Shown one piece after another: positions 26,601-34,665 of a DNA stretch of 64,000 bases. The stretch is from positions 1 through 64,000 of the forward strand of contig JAYPVG010000012.1 of NCBI GenBank assembly GCA_038134485.1, read 5' to 3'. The notes under the pieces are model-generated. The model saw nothing but the letters and a program-made list of their open reading frames with translations. It searched no databases and had not been told where the DNA came from. The stretch is from NORP240 sp038134485 (GTDB taxonomy: Bacteria; Pseudomonadota; Gammaproteobacteria; Pseudomonadales; Pseudohongiellaceae). Positions within the stretch are counted from its first letter, which is position 1; each line of letters starts with the position of its first letter. The translations under genes and the position numbers were made by a program.

Positions 26601-26856
26601 CCGATCCCGGCCCGGTATCCAAATTGGGATAAGCGTCACCCAGCAGGACTCCGCATTGCCCAGCCGGGTCTTGAGGATTGACCTCGGTGCACAGGTTGGA
26701 ACCCAGGTTTGGTCGATAGTCCAGGGTCAGGAATACCATCGGCTCAGCACTTCCGGCTGGCGCCGCATTGATATAAATGTCCGTGTCATCAGCGATACTT
26801 GGGACCTGCAGGGTCAAGAACAGCAGAGTTCCCCACGCAACAGCTCTCAGATTCAT
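23662..26856 (-). CDS. pilY1: Pilus tip adhesin and assembly factor PilY1
   Basis: PilY1 is a large secreted or pilus-tip protein that counters pilus retraction and binds surfaces. A signal peptide (WGTLLFLTLQVPSIAD) starts the 1064 residues. The N-terminal half has weak similarity to von Willebrand A-like regions. The C-terminal half is a PilY1 beta-propeller with IFMGSEDGMMHAFRNT and YLYFGLRRGGKAYYALNV. Two calcium-loop-like sequences are seen (DEDGNGTIDGSD and DTNADGNIDRLYVGD). It has a good Shine-Dalgarno, GAGGAG, and lies 48 bp after pilX. Confidence 0.93.
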   Translation of the reverse strand: MNLRAVAWGTLLFLTLQVPSIADDTDIYINAAPAGSAEPMVFLTLDYRPNLGSNLCTEVNPQDPAGQCGVLLGDAYPNLDTGPGSVTLFDGLRAVFKTVFDELDGIQVAFMMNHDNSCSGSNRGGGPDVTGCSNGGYFLKGLKSFDSTDSNGAKADMLEALASIPIPSGNLSHSYQGQELYFELFRYLTGQEWHNAHTGWTDYGSSRNFNVDRDDPGAAWDASIESGDYYITPFTSSEGYECARMYAVNMMFQVSNQDSDNEDEIKASVAQGGLGITINNPDFVDIIEFMRDTDLAPNNPTDTGYGYWPDVAGNQNLTSYFVAAQVNNTTNGYASAGGSIAALPLTEPAEMLNILRNIFREILSISTTFVAASVPVNVFNRSDIIDNVFIAQFQVDPDGRASWSGNLKKLKILESVDQLGSKALAIVDATNVEAIAADGRISPNALTYWTDASSLPPAMDEEVEGKDGRAIERGGAGQKIPGFLTGASMIGDNNGGTNRTLFTEPVSGVALLALGVTNATTLQADLGAESVADAEELIRWIRGQDVDDLDADGNVNEARRWLLGAPLHSRPLPLNYGARGSYSESNPDIRIFMGSEDGMMHAFRNTTSSGAESGAEDWAFMPRSVMDKMSILRTNSVGTHPYTLDGASSAFVIDEDGNGTIDGSDKAYLYFGLRRGGKAYYALNVTNPDNPGMLWSIDKSGDFSELGMTFSTPRTGQVKFGGDPTQVVIFGGGYDEDKDDGAADDDEGNAIYIVNAVTGNLIWKATYGSTTGSVSSSEYHHSGMVDSIPSDIAALDTNADGNIDRLYVGDTGGTVWRVDLPESTSDNRSSWFVSELANIGRDDSGGDKASDRRFFHRPDFVPSSDDLGAFDGVLIGTGDRADPKDTQADNYFYLIKDRNVLSGTVASTAYVDSDFGDITDTCIEDDVCTADLSNGWKLALEGVGEKSLAPAITAFGTVYFTTFLPEGDDSSAGTSCAPSEGGGRLYGVNLFTGAPVNNYDSGDGSDEITLTKSDRFDPLGSGGIPAEVVPIGGFLLPPDLEAEALDGREFWKTFWFEKDVDPEG

Positions 26857-26904
26857 TATCTCGCTCTCCTCATCACAAATTCGTTAGCCAACCGTTGATC
26901 TCGC

Positions 26905-27426
26905 CTACTGCGCGCCGCGCGGCACCAGAACCAACACACCCTGAACAATGCCAACCTTGCCTTCGTTGATAGCGGTGCCGTCGTAGGTGGTATCAACTTC
27001 AAAACGGGCCGCAGAAAAAGCGTCCGTGCTTGTATTGATTCCGCGCGGCGGCGCGGACAGCGCCGGCGCCAGACGTTCAACCTTTACGGTTGCATTGGCT
27101 GCCCTCGAAGGAGCGAGTAAATTGGCACTGATCTGAACATCGTTGGCATTGCAGTTGGTAACGTTAGCAGTACAGTTCACATATCCAGGATCACCCGCAA
27201 CTCTAATATTGTCAGGATTGCTCACAACCTGATCTACGATGGACTGGGTCAGCTCAAACGTTTCGACCCGCTGCTGTTCGTTGCCCGCCATTCGTAATTC
27301 CATGGTGCTGGTCCTCATGGCGGTAGTGGCAGCCAAAGTCAGTATCAACAGAAATATCAGTGATGGCAGCAGTACGCTGCCCACCTGTGGGGGGATGCAA
27401 ACCACTTCTGCTTTGCCACGGGTCAT
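26905..27426 (-). CDS. pilX: Minor pilus assembly protein PilX
   Basis: The N-terminal helix reads GSVLLPSLIFLLILTLAATT, the PilX_N signature. As in other PilX proteins there is no Glu5. Residues TMELRMAGNEQQRVETFE follow, typical of the family. The 173-residue product has a Cys pair near the middle (VNCTANVTNC). It overlaps the pilW stop by four bases (ATGA). PilX helps prime pilus assembly and works with PilY1. Confidence 0.88.
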   Translation of the reverse strand: MTRGKAEVVCIPPQVGSVLLPSLIFLLILTLAATTAMRTSTMELRMAGNEQQRVETFELTQSIVDQVVSNPDNIRVAGDPGYVNCTANVTNCNANDVQISANLLAPSRAANATVKVERLAPALSAPPRGINTSTDAFSAARFEVDTTYDGTAINEGKVGIVQGVLVLVPRGAQ

Positions 27427-28391
27427 GAACCTACTCCCGAAAGATTAGTCGGATTTCGTAACAGCACAGTTGAACTGAATACTCGCCGGTAATAACCGTC
27501 ATTGGCTGGGACAACCACGGTGGATCCGAGTTGATAGGTCTTGTCGTTCGTGTAGTTCGGCACCTCTTCGATGCTACGCGCAAGCACGTAAATCCTTGCG
27601 GCTACTGCGTCACCTGTCTCTGCTGAGTTGGGCGAATCAGTATAATAATCGGCGTAAAAATCGCCATCATCGTCGATGCCCAATTCGATTTGCATATTTT
27701 CAATGCCATCTACCATACACTGATTGCTCATGTCAGGGGTGCTATCAGGTATCAGGTACGCACGGCATAGAGAGGGCAAACCGTCACCTTCAATCACAGA
27801 GTAGTCACGAATATAAAAAATCATCGGCATATAAGCCCAATTGGTTTCGGTACCGCCCAGTGGTGGAGGTGTGCCGGATCCACCCCCAAGAAACATCTGA
27901 GCACCAGCCCCATTGGTCCGAAGGTAGAGCTGTCCGCTGCGAATATCTCCATCATCAGTCCCACTGTCTGCGACACGCTTTACCGCAAATATGTCGGCAC
28001 CCGGTACAACTTGCAACGCGGGAAGGCATTGATAATTAAGCGCTGTCGATACAGCGGTCGCTTGGGGCAGCAGCTCAACGGCCCTCAGGTTCATCACCCA
28101 ATCGTCGACTCCGTTTCCACAGTCAGTGCCCACAGTCACTGAGTCATGCTCGATGATAGTGGCAACGTCGAGGTACTTGCCCCAGAAGCCCGCCATAGCA
28201 AGCTCCCTGCTCATCAAGCGCATGACAAAACGCCCATTATCCATCATGACCGAAATCTGTTCGTCCTGCAGCGCACTGCGATTATTCTGCACGAAAATAT
28301 TTATCGCGCCGGCTACCATGGCCAATCCCAATCCGAGCGAAATCATAAGCTCGCTGATGGTAAACCCTGTCTGATATCCGATACGCGACAT
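27423..28391 (-). CDS. pilW: Minor pilin PilW
   Basis: The prepilin leader MSRIGYQTG is followed by FTISELMISLGLGLAMVAGA, with cleavage after Gly and Glu at position 5 of the mature protein. The conserved stretch DEQISVMMDNGRFVMRLMSRE is typical of PilW. The 322 residues form a long beta-rich C-terminal domain with several Cys. It is coupled to pilX by a four-base overlap and follows pilV after 13 bp. Confidence 0.9.
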   Translation of the reverse strand: MSRIGYQTGFTISELMISLGLGLAMVAGAINIFVQNNRSALQDEQISVMMDNGRFVMRLMSRELAMAGFWGKYLDVATIIEHDSVTVGTDCGNGVDDWVMNLRAVELLPQATAVSTALNYQCLPALQVVPGADIFAVKRVADSGTDDGDIRSGQLYLRTNGAGAQMFLGGGSGTPPPLGGTETNWAYMPMIFYIRDYSVIEGDGLPSLCRAYLIPDSTPDMSNQCMVDGIENMQIELGIDDDGDFYADYYTDSPNSAETGDAVAARIYVLARSIEEVPNYTNDKTYQLGSTVVVPANDGYYRRVFSSTVLLRNPTNLSGVGS

Positions 28392-28404
28392 GGCTGGCTC
28401 TGTG

Positions 28405-29022
28405 TCAGGAAGAGATGTAAGTGTTGAAAGTCAGAATGCGCCTGAACTCAAGCGCCGTGCCGTAGTTGCCCGATAGAGCACCACAAGCGCTGGCAGAATT
28501 ATTGTTGAGCTCCGCCAGTCCGCGCCATACTATAGTAATCGTGTAGATGCCTGGCCCCCCGCCCGCTGGACCCGAGATACAACCGCTCGGGTTAGCCAGT
28601 CCACCGGTCTGGGTAAGGGTACCTCCTATGGAGCGGGCTTCAGAGATTCCATCAATGGATTGTTCCCACTGGTAAAGATCGAAACTCGCCACTTGAGCGG
28701 GCACACACGACACCCCCGCACCGCAATTTCGGGCAGGCATAGTCCGCGTACCTCCGCCCACTCCGCTGGTAAGGTAGGCTCCCAGGGCTCCCGAATTGGC
28801 CCGCATTCTTTCCACGATATCATGAGCGAGCATCACCGCCGTCGTGCGTTGCACCGCATCAAAATTGGACCTTTTAGCGGTAGTCTGCAGCGCTGCCATG
28901 TTTAGGAAGCCGACGCTGATAATGCAAAGCGTTACCAGTACCTCGATCATGCTGCTACCCGCCTGACGATTTCGTGCCGCCGGTGCATAATCGCTCAGTC
29001 TTTTTTGTAACTGCCAATTCAT
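28405..29022 (-). CDS. pilV: Minor pilin PilV
   Basis: The leader ends RNRQAG and the mature helix begins SSMIEVLVTLCIISVGFLNMA, with Glu5. The segment ALQTTAKRSNFDAVQRTTAVM and then RMRAN match PilV. The rest is Gly/Cys-rich (PARNCGAGVSC, NPSGCISGPAGGG). The length is 205 residues. It lies between fimU (57 bp upstream) and pilW, in the standard Pseudomonas order. Confidence 0.9.
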   Translation of the reverse strand: MNWQLQKRLSDYAPAARNRQAGSSMIEVLVTLCIISVGFLNMAALQTTAKRSNFDAVQRTTAVMLAHDIVERMRANSGALGAYLTSGVGGGTRTMPARNCGAGVSCVPAQVASFDLYQWEQSIDGISEARSIGGTLTQTGGLANPSGCISGPAGGGPGIYTITIVWRGLAELNNNSASACGALSGNYGTALEFRRILTFNTYISS

Positions 29023-29078
29023 TCAATTCAGTCCTTTAAACTTTGCCCATGCCCTGCTTTTGAAAGTATAGAACATCC

Positions 29079-29603
29079 TTACTGACCGCAGCTTCCGTCA
29101 GTCAATCGAGGCCGACCGGTAACATTTATCGTGATCAAGCGAGCGGATGCGTCACCAACGCAAACATTGAAACTGCCCATGCTAGTAACTCCCCCGGAAG
29201 GGAGGTAAGTAATGAAATCGCTGAAATTTACCGCCCTGATGAGCGTGGTACTATTGAGCTCGCTGTGCCGCTCGATCACCTCTTCACCAAAATCGCGGAC
29301 CCCGTCTGCATCAATGTCTTCAAAACTAATCCAGCCGTCGGTCCAGTCCATGCCAGCATTACAGGCAGTCAGTGAGGAACCAGCTGTGCATATAGTAACC
29401 GGCAGATTGCGAGTTACTGCCTCACTTCGAGCAAGAAGCAAAGATGAGAGCAGCTCATTGGTGTTTTGCCTGGCCTGAGCATTTTTCAGGAAATCGGAAA
29501 GTGGCGGTGCTGCCAGAGCCACTAGCAGCCCCATTATGGCAACAACGATCATTGCTTCCACCATGGTGAAGCCAAGATTCCGATCTCTTGTTCGAGAGGT
29601 CAT
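29079..29603 (-). CDS. fimU: Minor pilin FimU (GspH/FimT family)
   Basis: From the ATG at 29603 a leader of 11 residues ends in LG, followed by FTMVEAMIVVAIMGLLVALAAP, with Glu5 and cleavage after Gly. The GspH domain follows (SSLLLARSEAVTRNLPVTIC, DWTDGWISFEDIDADGV). Longer in-frame starts at 29663 and 29633 would give an unusually long leader. It is the first gene of the minor-pilin operon and is preceded by a probable promoter at 29719–29745. Confidence 0.87.
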   Translation of the reverse strand: MTSRTRDRNLGFTMVEAMIVVAIMGLLVALAAPPLSDFLKNAQARQNTNELLSSLLLARSEAVTRNLPVTICTAGSSLTACNAGMDWTDGWISFEDIDADGVRDFGEEVIERHSELNSTTLIRAVNFSDFITYLPSGGVTSMGSFNVCVGDASARLITINVTGRPRLTDGSCGQ

Positions 29604-30016
29604 TTTGATACTTTCCGCCCCGATTAAACGCATACTGAATGCCTTGATTACGCACCTGTGCAAACTATACGAAAATTGCGGCTGTCAATATGTGAATCCT
29701 GTCCCACTTCCGGGCTGAATTATACTCCTGGAAGTCGCTGTTCAACTTTGTGATTCAAGTGAAAAAGAAAGGTTAAGCTACTGAATTGTATTCATATTTA
29801 GAGAGTATTACCACTCTCTCAGACAGAGTCAGGGGAAGGGGAAGGAGAAGGGCAATACAGCGGCAACATGCTAACCTCCAAAACCCCTAAAATATGCCTA
29901 CTTGAATCACGAAAATTCTGCTGTAATGTTCGCTGAACCAGTCACTGCCCAATCCAGCCAACGGTAAGCAAACGTCCCTCAACTGACAATCAATCTACAA
30001 TCTGGAGATATTGTGT
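29604..30016. other. 413-bp gap between fimU and the TSUP gene
   Basis: No credible gene is seen. Leftward it contains the fimU promoter. It also holds a 7-bp inverted repeat AGAGAGT-N6-ACTCTCT (29800–29819) without a T-run and a purine-rich tract after about 29830. The TSUP gene has a Shine-Dalgarno (GGAG, 30004–30007) at its right end. Confidence 0.5.
29719..29745 (-). promoter_or_regulatory. Probable promoter of the minor-pilin operon
   Basis: On the minus strand TATAAT (29724 to 29719) is preceded by TTGAAC (29745 to 29740) with a 15-bp spacer, slightly short. Transcription would begin about 110 bp before fimU. No sigma-54 -24/-12 element was found here. Confidence 0.4.
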
Positions 30017-30787
30017 ATGGAATCAATTGCTGCGTATGACCCCGCTATCCTGGTCTTGCTGTGCGCGGTCGGTTTCATCGCAGGAGCAGTCAATACTATA
30101 GCCGGAGGCGGCTCTAACCTCACCCTCCCGGTTTTGATGATGCTGGGACTGCCGGCAGACATTGCCAATGCTACCAATCGGGTGGGAGTGCTATTGCAAT
30201 GTGCCGTTGGCGTCTCCGGTTTTGACCGGCACCGGGCCTTGGACCGCCCCGCCATCAAACCTATTTTGATTCCCAGCTTACTGGGCGGTGCCGCAGGCGC
30301 ACTTATGGCAGCACTTATGCCTGGTCTGTATCTGAAACCGCTGTTATTGGGAACTATCCTGTCGATGTCCGTGATTATCCTGGTCAGGCCAGCTACGCTG
30401 GCACCGCCCCCGGGGACAAAGGTAGTGTCGCCGAGGGAAAACAGACTGGCCTGGTTGGGACTCTTCGGCGCCGGCGTGTATGGGGGATTTGTCCAGGCCG
30501 GGGTGGGTTTCATACTCCTGGCTGCCCTAGCCGGCGGATTGCGCTACGACCTTCTGCGCGCCAATGCACTGAAGACTCTTTGCGCCCTGGCATTTACAGC
30601 AGTGGCGATGGTCATTTTTATTCTATTCGACCAGGTTTGGTGGATTCCCGGCCTGATTCTGGCGGTTGGCACCATGCTGGGCGCTCATGTGGCGGTCAAG
30701 GTCTCCGTAAATGTGCCGCAATCCTATTTAAAATGGTTTCTCTTTGTGATGACGCTGGTAGCCTGCCTGGCTGCTCTTGTCTATTGA
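30017..30787 (+). CDS. TSUP-family membrane transporter (TauE/SafE)
   Basis: This inner-membrane protein of 256 residues has about eight hydrophobic helices and the TSUP motifs near each repeat start (AVGFIAGAVNTIAGGGSN and FGAGVYGGFVQAGVGF). TSUP proteins export or import small anions such as sulfite, sulfoacetate or other organosulfur compounds. The substrate cannot be read from the sequence. The ATG at 30017 has GGAG nine bases upstream; a TTG at 30011 is less likely. It converges with the PhoQ-like kinase gene, with 17 bp between the stops. Confidence 0.85.
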   Translation: MESIAAYDPAILVLLCAVGFIAGAVNTIAGGGSNLTLPVLMMLGLPADIANATNRVGVLLQCAVGVSGFDRHRALDRPAIKPILIPSLLGGAAGALMAALMPGLYLKPLLLGTILSMSVIILVRPATLAPPPGTKVVSPRENRLAWLGLFGAGVYGGFVQAGVGFILLAALAGGLRYDLLRANALKTLCALAFTAVAMVIFILFDQVWWIPGLILAVGTMLGAHVAVKVSVNVPQSYLKWFLFVMTLVACLAALVY

Positions 30788-30804
30788 CCAATACTGCCAT
30801 GAGA

Positions 30805-32220
30805 TCAAGAGACCTTGGGGCCTTCGAAGACTATCTGAATACGCGCACCGCCGAGTTCAGACGCACCTACATCAATTAATCCACCATAGCTCTCTACAAT
30901 ATCTGTTACTACGGCCAGCCCGATGCCCTGCCCCTGGGCCAGCGTATCCGCCCTGGCTCCGCGCTGCAGAACATATTGTCGCTGATCCTCAGCAATTCCG
31001 GGCCCATCGTCCTCGACCACTATACTTAACTGTTCGCGCAAGGCCCTGACCACGTTAACTGTGACCTTTAACTTGCCGTGGCCATATTTGTAAGCATTGT
31101 CGAGAACGTTTCCCAAAATCTCCATCAAATCTCTCTCATCGCCAAAAAACGTCGCTTGCTTGTCAATGTATGTCGAGTGGCTAATTGCCTTTTCGGCATA
31201 TACCTTGTCGAGTGCCTGCAATATACGATCTATGACCGTCCAGACCTTGATCTGGCGGGCAAGAGCACTTCCTCCGTTTACCTGAACAGCACGCTGGAGC
31301 TGGTAATTAATGATCTGGTTCATTCTTTCCAACTGCTCTTCGACGGTGTCGATCTGTTGGAGGGTTTCAGCCGGCAATCTGCTGGACTTCTCTTCTGAGA
31401 GTTTTGCCGCAACTCCCGTAATGACAGCCAGCGGAGTCTTCAGGCTGTGAGCGAGATCCCCGAGAGTCGTCCGATATCTGGCTTGCTGTTTACGCTCACT
31501 TTTGATAAGCAAATTTAGATTGTCGGTAACACTTTTCAACTCCCTTGGATACAGACCTCGCAACTCTTCGCTGGCCCCGGATTCGATGGATTTCAGGTCT
31601 CGCGCCATGCGATGCAGTGGCGCCAGTCCCCAGCGCAGAAATACCACCTGCAATACCAGCAGTAGCACGGCAAGACCGCCAAGCCATGACCAAAGGCTGG
31701 TGCGAAATTCTGCTATCTCAGAGTAATAGGGCGCGGCTGTCTCGAGCACGGAAAAGTTATATTCGCTGACCCCGTCCTCCCACAGAATGCCGTAGCTGGA
31801 CAGGAACAGTTCGTCACCCTCAGCGGTGCGGGTGCTAGTAAAAATGCTCTCACCCACCGGCATTTCGAGTCGCAATATACTCTCGTCTTGCAGCCGCAGA
31901 TCGAGTGCCGAATTACTGCGCCACAACTCCCCAGAAGTTCGGCTACTAACGAAGCTGTAAAGCCCGGAATTGAGCTGCGAAAAACGCGGTTCGCGCAAAT
32001 CTTCCAACAGGAAAAATTCGCCGTTTTCTTCATCGATGGCGGACAGGACTACGTATAGCTGCAGCTGCAATTGCTCCGAAGCACCCGCCGCGATGCTGTC
32101 GCGAAACGCCCGATCCAGAACTATGCCTGTCAGGCCAAGAAACACTGCAAGCAGGAAACTAAAGCCAACTAGCAGCCGGTTCTGAATCGAATAAGGTGCT
32201 ACCTGAGTATTAATCTCCAT
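30805..32220 (-). CDS. phoQ: PhoQ-like sensor histidine kinase
   Basis: Two membrane helices (about residues 15–38 and 175–195) flank an acidic periplasmic sensor domain. A HAMP-like linker follows (LAPLHRMARDLKSIESG). The HisKA motif is GDLAHSLKTPLAVI, close to that of PhoQ. The ATPase domain has VLDNAYKYG, VEDDGPGIAE and GQGIGLAVV. PhoQ responds to low Mg2+, acidity or cationic peptides; the signal here is inferred only from family. It is 23 bp downstream of its regulator and may be co-transcribed with the PepSY gene. Confidence 0.85.
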   Translation of the reverse strand: MEINTQVAPYSIQNRLLVGFSFLLAVFLGLTGIVLDRAFRDSIAAGASEQLQLQLYVVLSAIDEENGEFFLLEDLREPRFSQLNSGLYSFVSSRTSGELWRSNSALDLRLQDESILRLEMPVGESIFTSTRTAEGDELFLSSYGILWEDGVSEYNFSVLETAAPYYSEIAEFRTSLWSWLGGLAVLLLVLQVVFLRWGLAPLHRMARDLKSIESGASEELRGLYPRELKSVTDNLNLLIKSERKQQARYRTTLGDLAHSLKTPLAVITGVAAKLSEEKSSRLPAETLQQIDTVEEQLERMNQIINYQLQRAVQVNGGSALARQIKVWTVIDRILQALDKVYAEKAISHSTYIDKQATFFGDERDLMEILGNVLDNAYKYGHGKLKVTVNVVRALREQLSIVVEDDGPGIAEDQRQYVLQRGARADTLAQGQGIGLAVVTDIVESYGGLIDVGASELGGARIQIVFEGPKVS

Positions 32221-32243
32221 TGGTCAAGGTAATCTGGGGAGAT

Positions 32244-32915
32244 TCATTTGAGACCGAATCGATAACCCTGCCCACGCACAGTTTCGATCGGATTGAGCGT
32301 TTGCCCGGGATCCAGCTTCTGACGCAAACGTCGGATGAATACTTCCAGAACGTTACTGTCCCGATCGTAGTCTTGAGCGTAAAGGTGTTCGGTAAGCTCG
32401 GCTTTCGATATGACCTGTCCAGGATGCAGCATCAGGTACTCAAGCATTTTGTATTCGTAGGCTGTTAAATCGACTTTTTCACCTTCGACAGTGAGCAATT
32501 TGGCAGTGAGATCAAGACTGACTGGTCCAAAATCAAGTTTCGGCTTGGAGAATCCTGCAGCGCGGCGCAGCAAGGCATTGAGTCTGGCCAGTATCTCTTC
32601 AATCTGAAACGGTTTGACCACGTAATCATCCGCGCCAGCATCCAGACCCGCGACCTTGTCCTGCCAGTCGCCTCGAGCAGTAAGTATAAGGATTGGAAAT
32701 TCCTTGCCGGATTTTCGGACTAATTCGATCAACTTAATGCCGTCAATTTCAGGCAGTCCGAGATCGATTATTGCAGCGTCGTAATCGAACTCCTCGGCAA
32801 AGTAGAGGCCAGCTCGACCATCCTCGGCACCGTCAACCACGTAACCATTATCAGTAAGTGCCTGAACCAGCTGTTGGCGCAGGAAATTTTCATCCTCGAC
32901 TACCAGAAGTTTCAT
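32244..32915 (-). CDS. phoP: PhoP-like response regulator (OmpR family)
   Basis: The receiver domain has Asp51 in IIDLGLPEIDG. It also has the PhoP-like stretch LTARGDWQDKVAGLDAGADD with VVKPFQIEEILAR. The C-terminal winged helix contains LTAYEYKMLEYLM, NVLEVFIRRLRQKL and ETVRGQGYRFG. The 223 residues match PhoP in length. A strong Shine-Dalgarno, AAGGAGGT, precedes the ATG. With the kinase gene downstream and the PepSY gene upstream it forms a probable operon. Confidence 0.9.
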   Translation of the reverse strand: MKLLVVEDENFLRQQLVQALTDNGYVVDGAEDGRAGLYFAEEFDYDAAIIDLGLPEIDGIKLIELVRKSGKEFPILILTARGDWQDKVAGLDAGADDYVVKPFQIEEILARLNALLRRAAGFSKPKLDFGPVSLDLTAKLLTVEGEKVDLTAYEYKMLEYLMLHPGQVISKAELTEHLYAQDYDRDSNVLEVFIRRLRQKLDPGQTLNPIETVRGQGYRFGLK

Positions 32916-32991
32916 CAGTTTACGACCTCCTTACGGAAACAAATGAAACGGTGCGTTGGAACGACCTCAGCTCTCTGCCGGGGCTCGCCCC

Positions 32992-33318
32992 TCAACCGCC
33001 CGTCACGGCACCGGTATTGGCATTGACGAAAACAGTAAAAATTTTGCCCTCGTTTTCCATCCTGATCTGATAGCGCAAATTATTACCCTGGACAAGCAGG
33101 GAAATACGCAAGACATTGCCTGCAAACCGCGCACGTGCCAAATCGATAGCCTGCCGCTCCGAAATTCTCGGGGACGGTGTTTGTGTCTGCCTCAAGTCGC
33201 CCGGATTCGTGTTGTTATTGATGTCTAGCTGGCCAGGCTGAACCGAAGGCGCAACCTGGGCCATTCCTGACTGCAACACAATAACGCAGCTGCCTGCGAC
33301 GATTAATTTTCTTACCAT
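32992..33318 (-). CDS. Small periplasmic PepSY-domain protein
   Basis: A signal peptide (KLIVAGSCVIVLQSGMAQ) is followed by a short polar stretch and one PepSY domain (SERQAIDLARARFAGNVLRI, YQIRMENEGKIFTVFVNAN, NTGAVTGG). Small PepSY proteins often precede OmpR-type two-component genes and may modulate the sensor from the periplasm; this is inference. The start is ATG at 33318, or a TTG nine bases upstream that has AGAGG at better spacing. phoP follows after 76 bp. Confidence 0.78.
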   Translation of the reverse strand: MVRKLIVAGSCVIVLQSGMAQVAPSVQPGQLDINNNTNPGDLRQTQTPSPRISERQAIDLARARFAGNVLRISLLVQGNNLRYQIRMENEGKIFTVFVNANTGAVTGG

Positions 33319-33400
33319 CTTAATCAAAATGGACCTCTGGCAATTTCGGCACGCGCTCAATTGCAGCTCTACTGGATCTCAGCTTGACCCGCCCGACGTG

Positions 33401-33928
33401 CTACAAAACAGGCTGTACCGATACCCGCACCCGTATTTTATCACCGGGGTCACGATCGGCTCTAACCGTATAATCCTGATCGTTGTAATTGTATGTCACA
33501 TTGTAGCCAACAATGCGCTCTTCTTCGTATCTCTGGTACACAGTTTCGCAACGTTCGACAGTCTCAACCTGGCGTACCGACGACCCTTCGCGCTGTCGCA
33601 TGATATCACGGGCCACAGAGTGACCCAACACAGCGCCCACCGCTGCACCGACCCTCTGGCTGGACTTGTGATGACCCAGCTCGTTTCCAATAGCACCCCC
33701 TATGATTGCGCCCAGGATTCCAGGTGTGTCGGAGCCGCTGTGTCGATAATTTCTATCAACGAGGTACTCTTCCTGCCAGCACTGCTCTTGCGGTGTAGAA
33801 ACCTCGACTATCTGAACAATGGGTCGAACCTCAACCACCTCGGCGTAGTCGTAATCAACCTGTGCAAGAGAAACTCCTGCCAACAGCATTCCGCCCAGGA
33901 CCATAGAAGGTTTGGCAATGTTGTTCAT
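33401..33928 (-). CDS. Exported glycine-zipper 2TM-domain protein
   Basis: A signal peptide (PSMVLGGMLLAGVSLAQ) leads to a 175-residue protein. The middle has a glycine zipper (GILGAIIGGAIGNELGHH, RVGAAVGAVLGHSVARDI) of the Rick_17kDa_Anti/2TM type. A Cys in CWQEEYLVDR may pair with one in ERCETVYQRYEEER. The C-terminal part has Tyr-rich beta strands (YNVTYNYNDQDYTVR). Such proteins are envelope-associated and of unknown function. It is 82 bp upstream of the PepSY gene and could belong to the same regulon. Confidence 0.8.
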   Translation of the reverse strand: MNNIAKPSMVLGGMLLAGVSLAQVDYDYAEVVEVRPIVQIVEVSTPQEQCWQEEYLVDRNYRHSGSDTPGILGAIIGGAIGNELGHHKSSQRVGAAVGAVLGHSVARDIMRQREGSSVRQVETVERCETVYQRYEEERIVGYNVTYNYNDQDYTVRADRDPGDKIRVRVSVQPVL

Positions 33929-34178
33929 AGTTCCTAATCTCCCTTTTTGAATCAGTCTACTAATTAAAGTTAAAGACCCGATATTTTGAAGTTACGGAGG
34001 CAGCCTAACTCGATAAAGCTGAATCCAGCCTTAAGCCGGGGTCGTTAAAGCAGCAAGCCGTGCAGGCGTAATCAGTAGACTGGCGATTTTATTTATCCCA
34101 TTGGCTGGTTTAGAATTGATCGGGCTGTGCCGGGCAGGAATCTATTTTCACTAAAATAAGGATACATAGAGAAAAGAC

Positions 34179-34598
34179 ATGTTAATGCGCCTGCTGTTCA
34201 TTGGCCTGATCGTCACAATTCTGACTTTACTGCCCGCCTACAGTATCTTCTCATTAATCATCGCAACCGATGGCCTTGCCCTGGCGGGAATAATTACCAT
34301 CTTTACCTTCCTGATTGCCCTATCATCAGCATGGTTGGGGGCACGCTTCATCGAATCACCAACTATGGCGAATGAGCACACTCGAAACGAGTTACGCGAA
34401 CCTGGCACCGTAAAATGGTTTAGCGCCAGCAAGGGATTTGGATTCATTACACGCGACAGTGGCGAAGACGTTTTCGTCCATTACGGATCTATTCGAGGCA
34501 AGGGACATCGGGTTCTCCATGACGGCCAGCGGGTTAACTTTCTAATAAGCCATGGTCACAAGGGTCTGCAGGCCGACGATGTGGTCGCAATCGGATAA
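34179..34598 (+). CDS. Membrane-anchored cold-shock-domain protein
   Basis: The first 57 residues form two hydrophobic helices (LLFIGLIVTILTLLPAYSIF, then LALAGIITIFTFLIALSSAW). A linker of about 15 residues leads to one cold-shock domain (GTVKWFSASKGFGFITRDSG). RNP1 is KGFGFI and RNP2 is VFVHY. The nucleic-acid-binding domain would face the cytoplasm, tethered to the inner membrane. Stand-alone Csp proteins are about 70 residues; this is 139. The delta-9 desaturase gene starts 67 bp downstream on the same strand, suggesting a joint cold response. Confidence 0.85.
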   Translation: MLMRLLFIGLIVTILTLLPAYSIFSLIIATDGLALAGIITIFTFLIALSSAWLGARFIESPTMANEHTRNELREPGTVKWFSASKGFGFITRDSGEDVFVHYGSIRGKGHRVLHDGQRVNFLISHGHKGLQADDVVAIG

Positions 34599-34665
34599 AC
34601 CTGACGGTGACAATGACAGCTAATTACCTCCACACATGCTGTAGGGTTTAAGAGGATCAAAATGT

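Noticed and set aside
29800..29819. Terminator between fimU and the TSUP gene
   Set aside because: The 7-bp stem lacks a T-run on either strand, and the flanking genes are divergent, so no transcript should end there.
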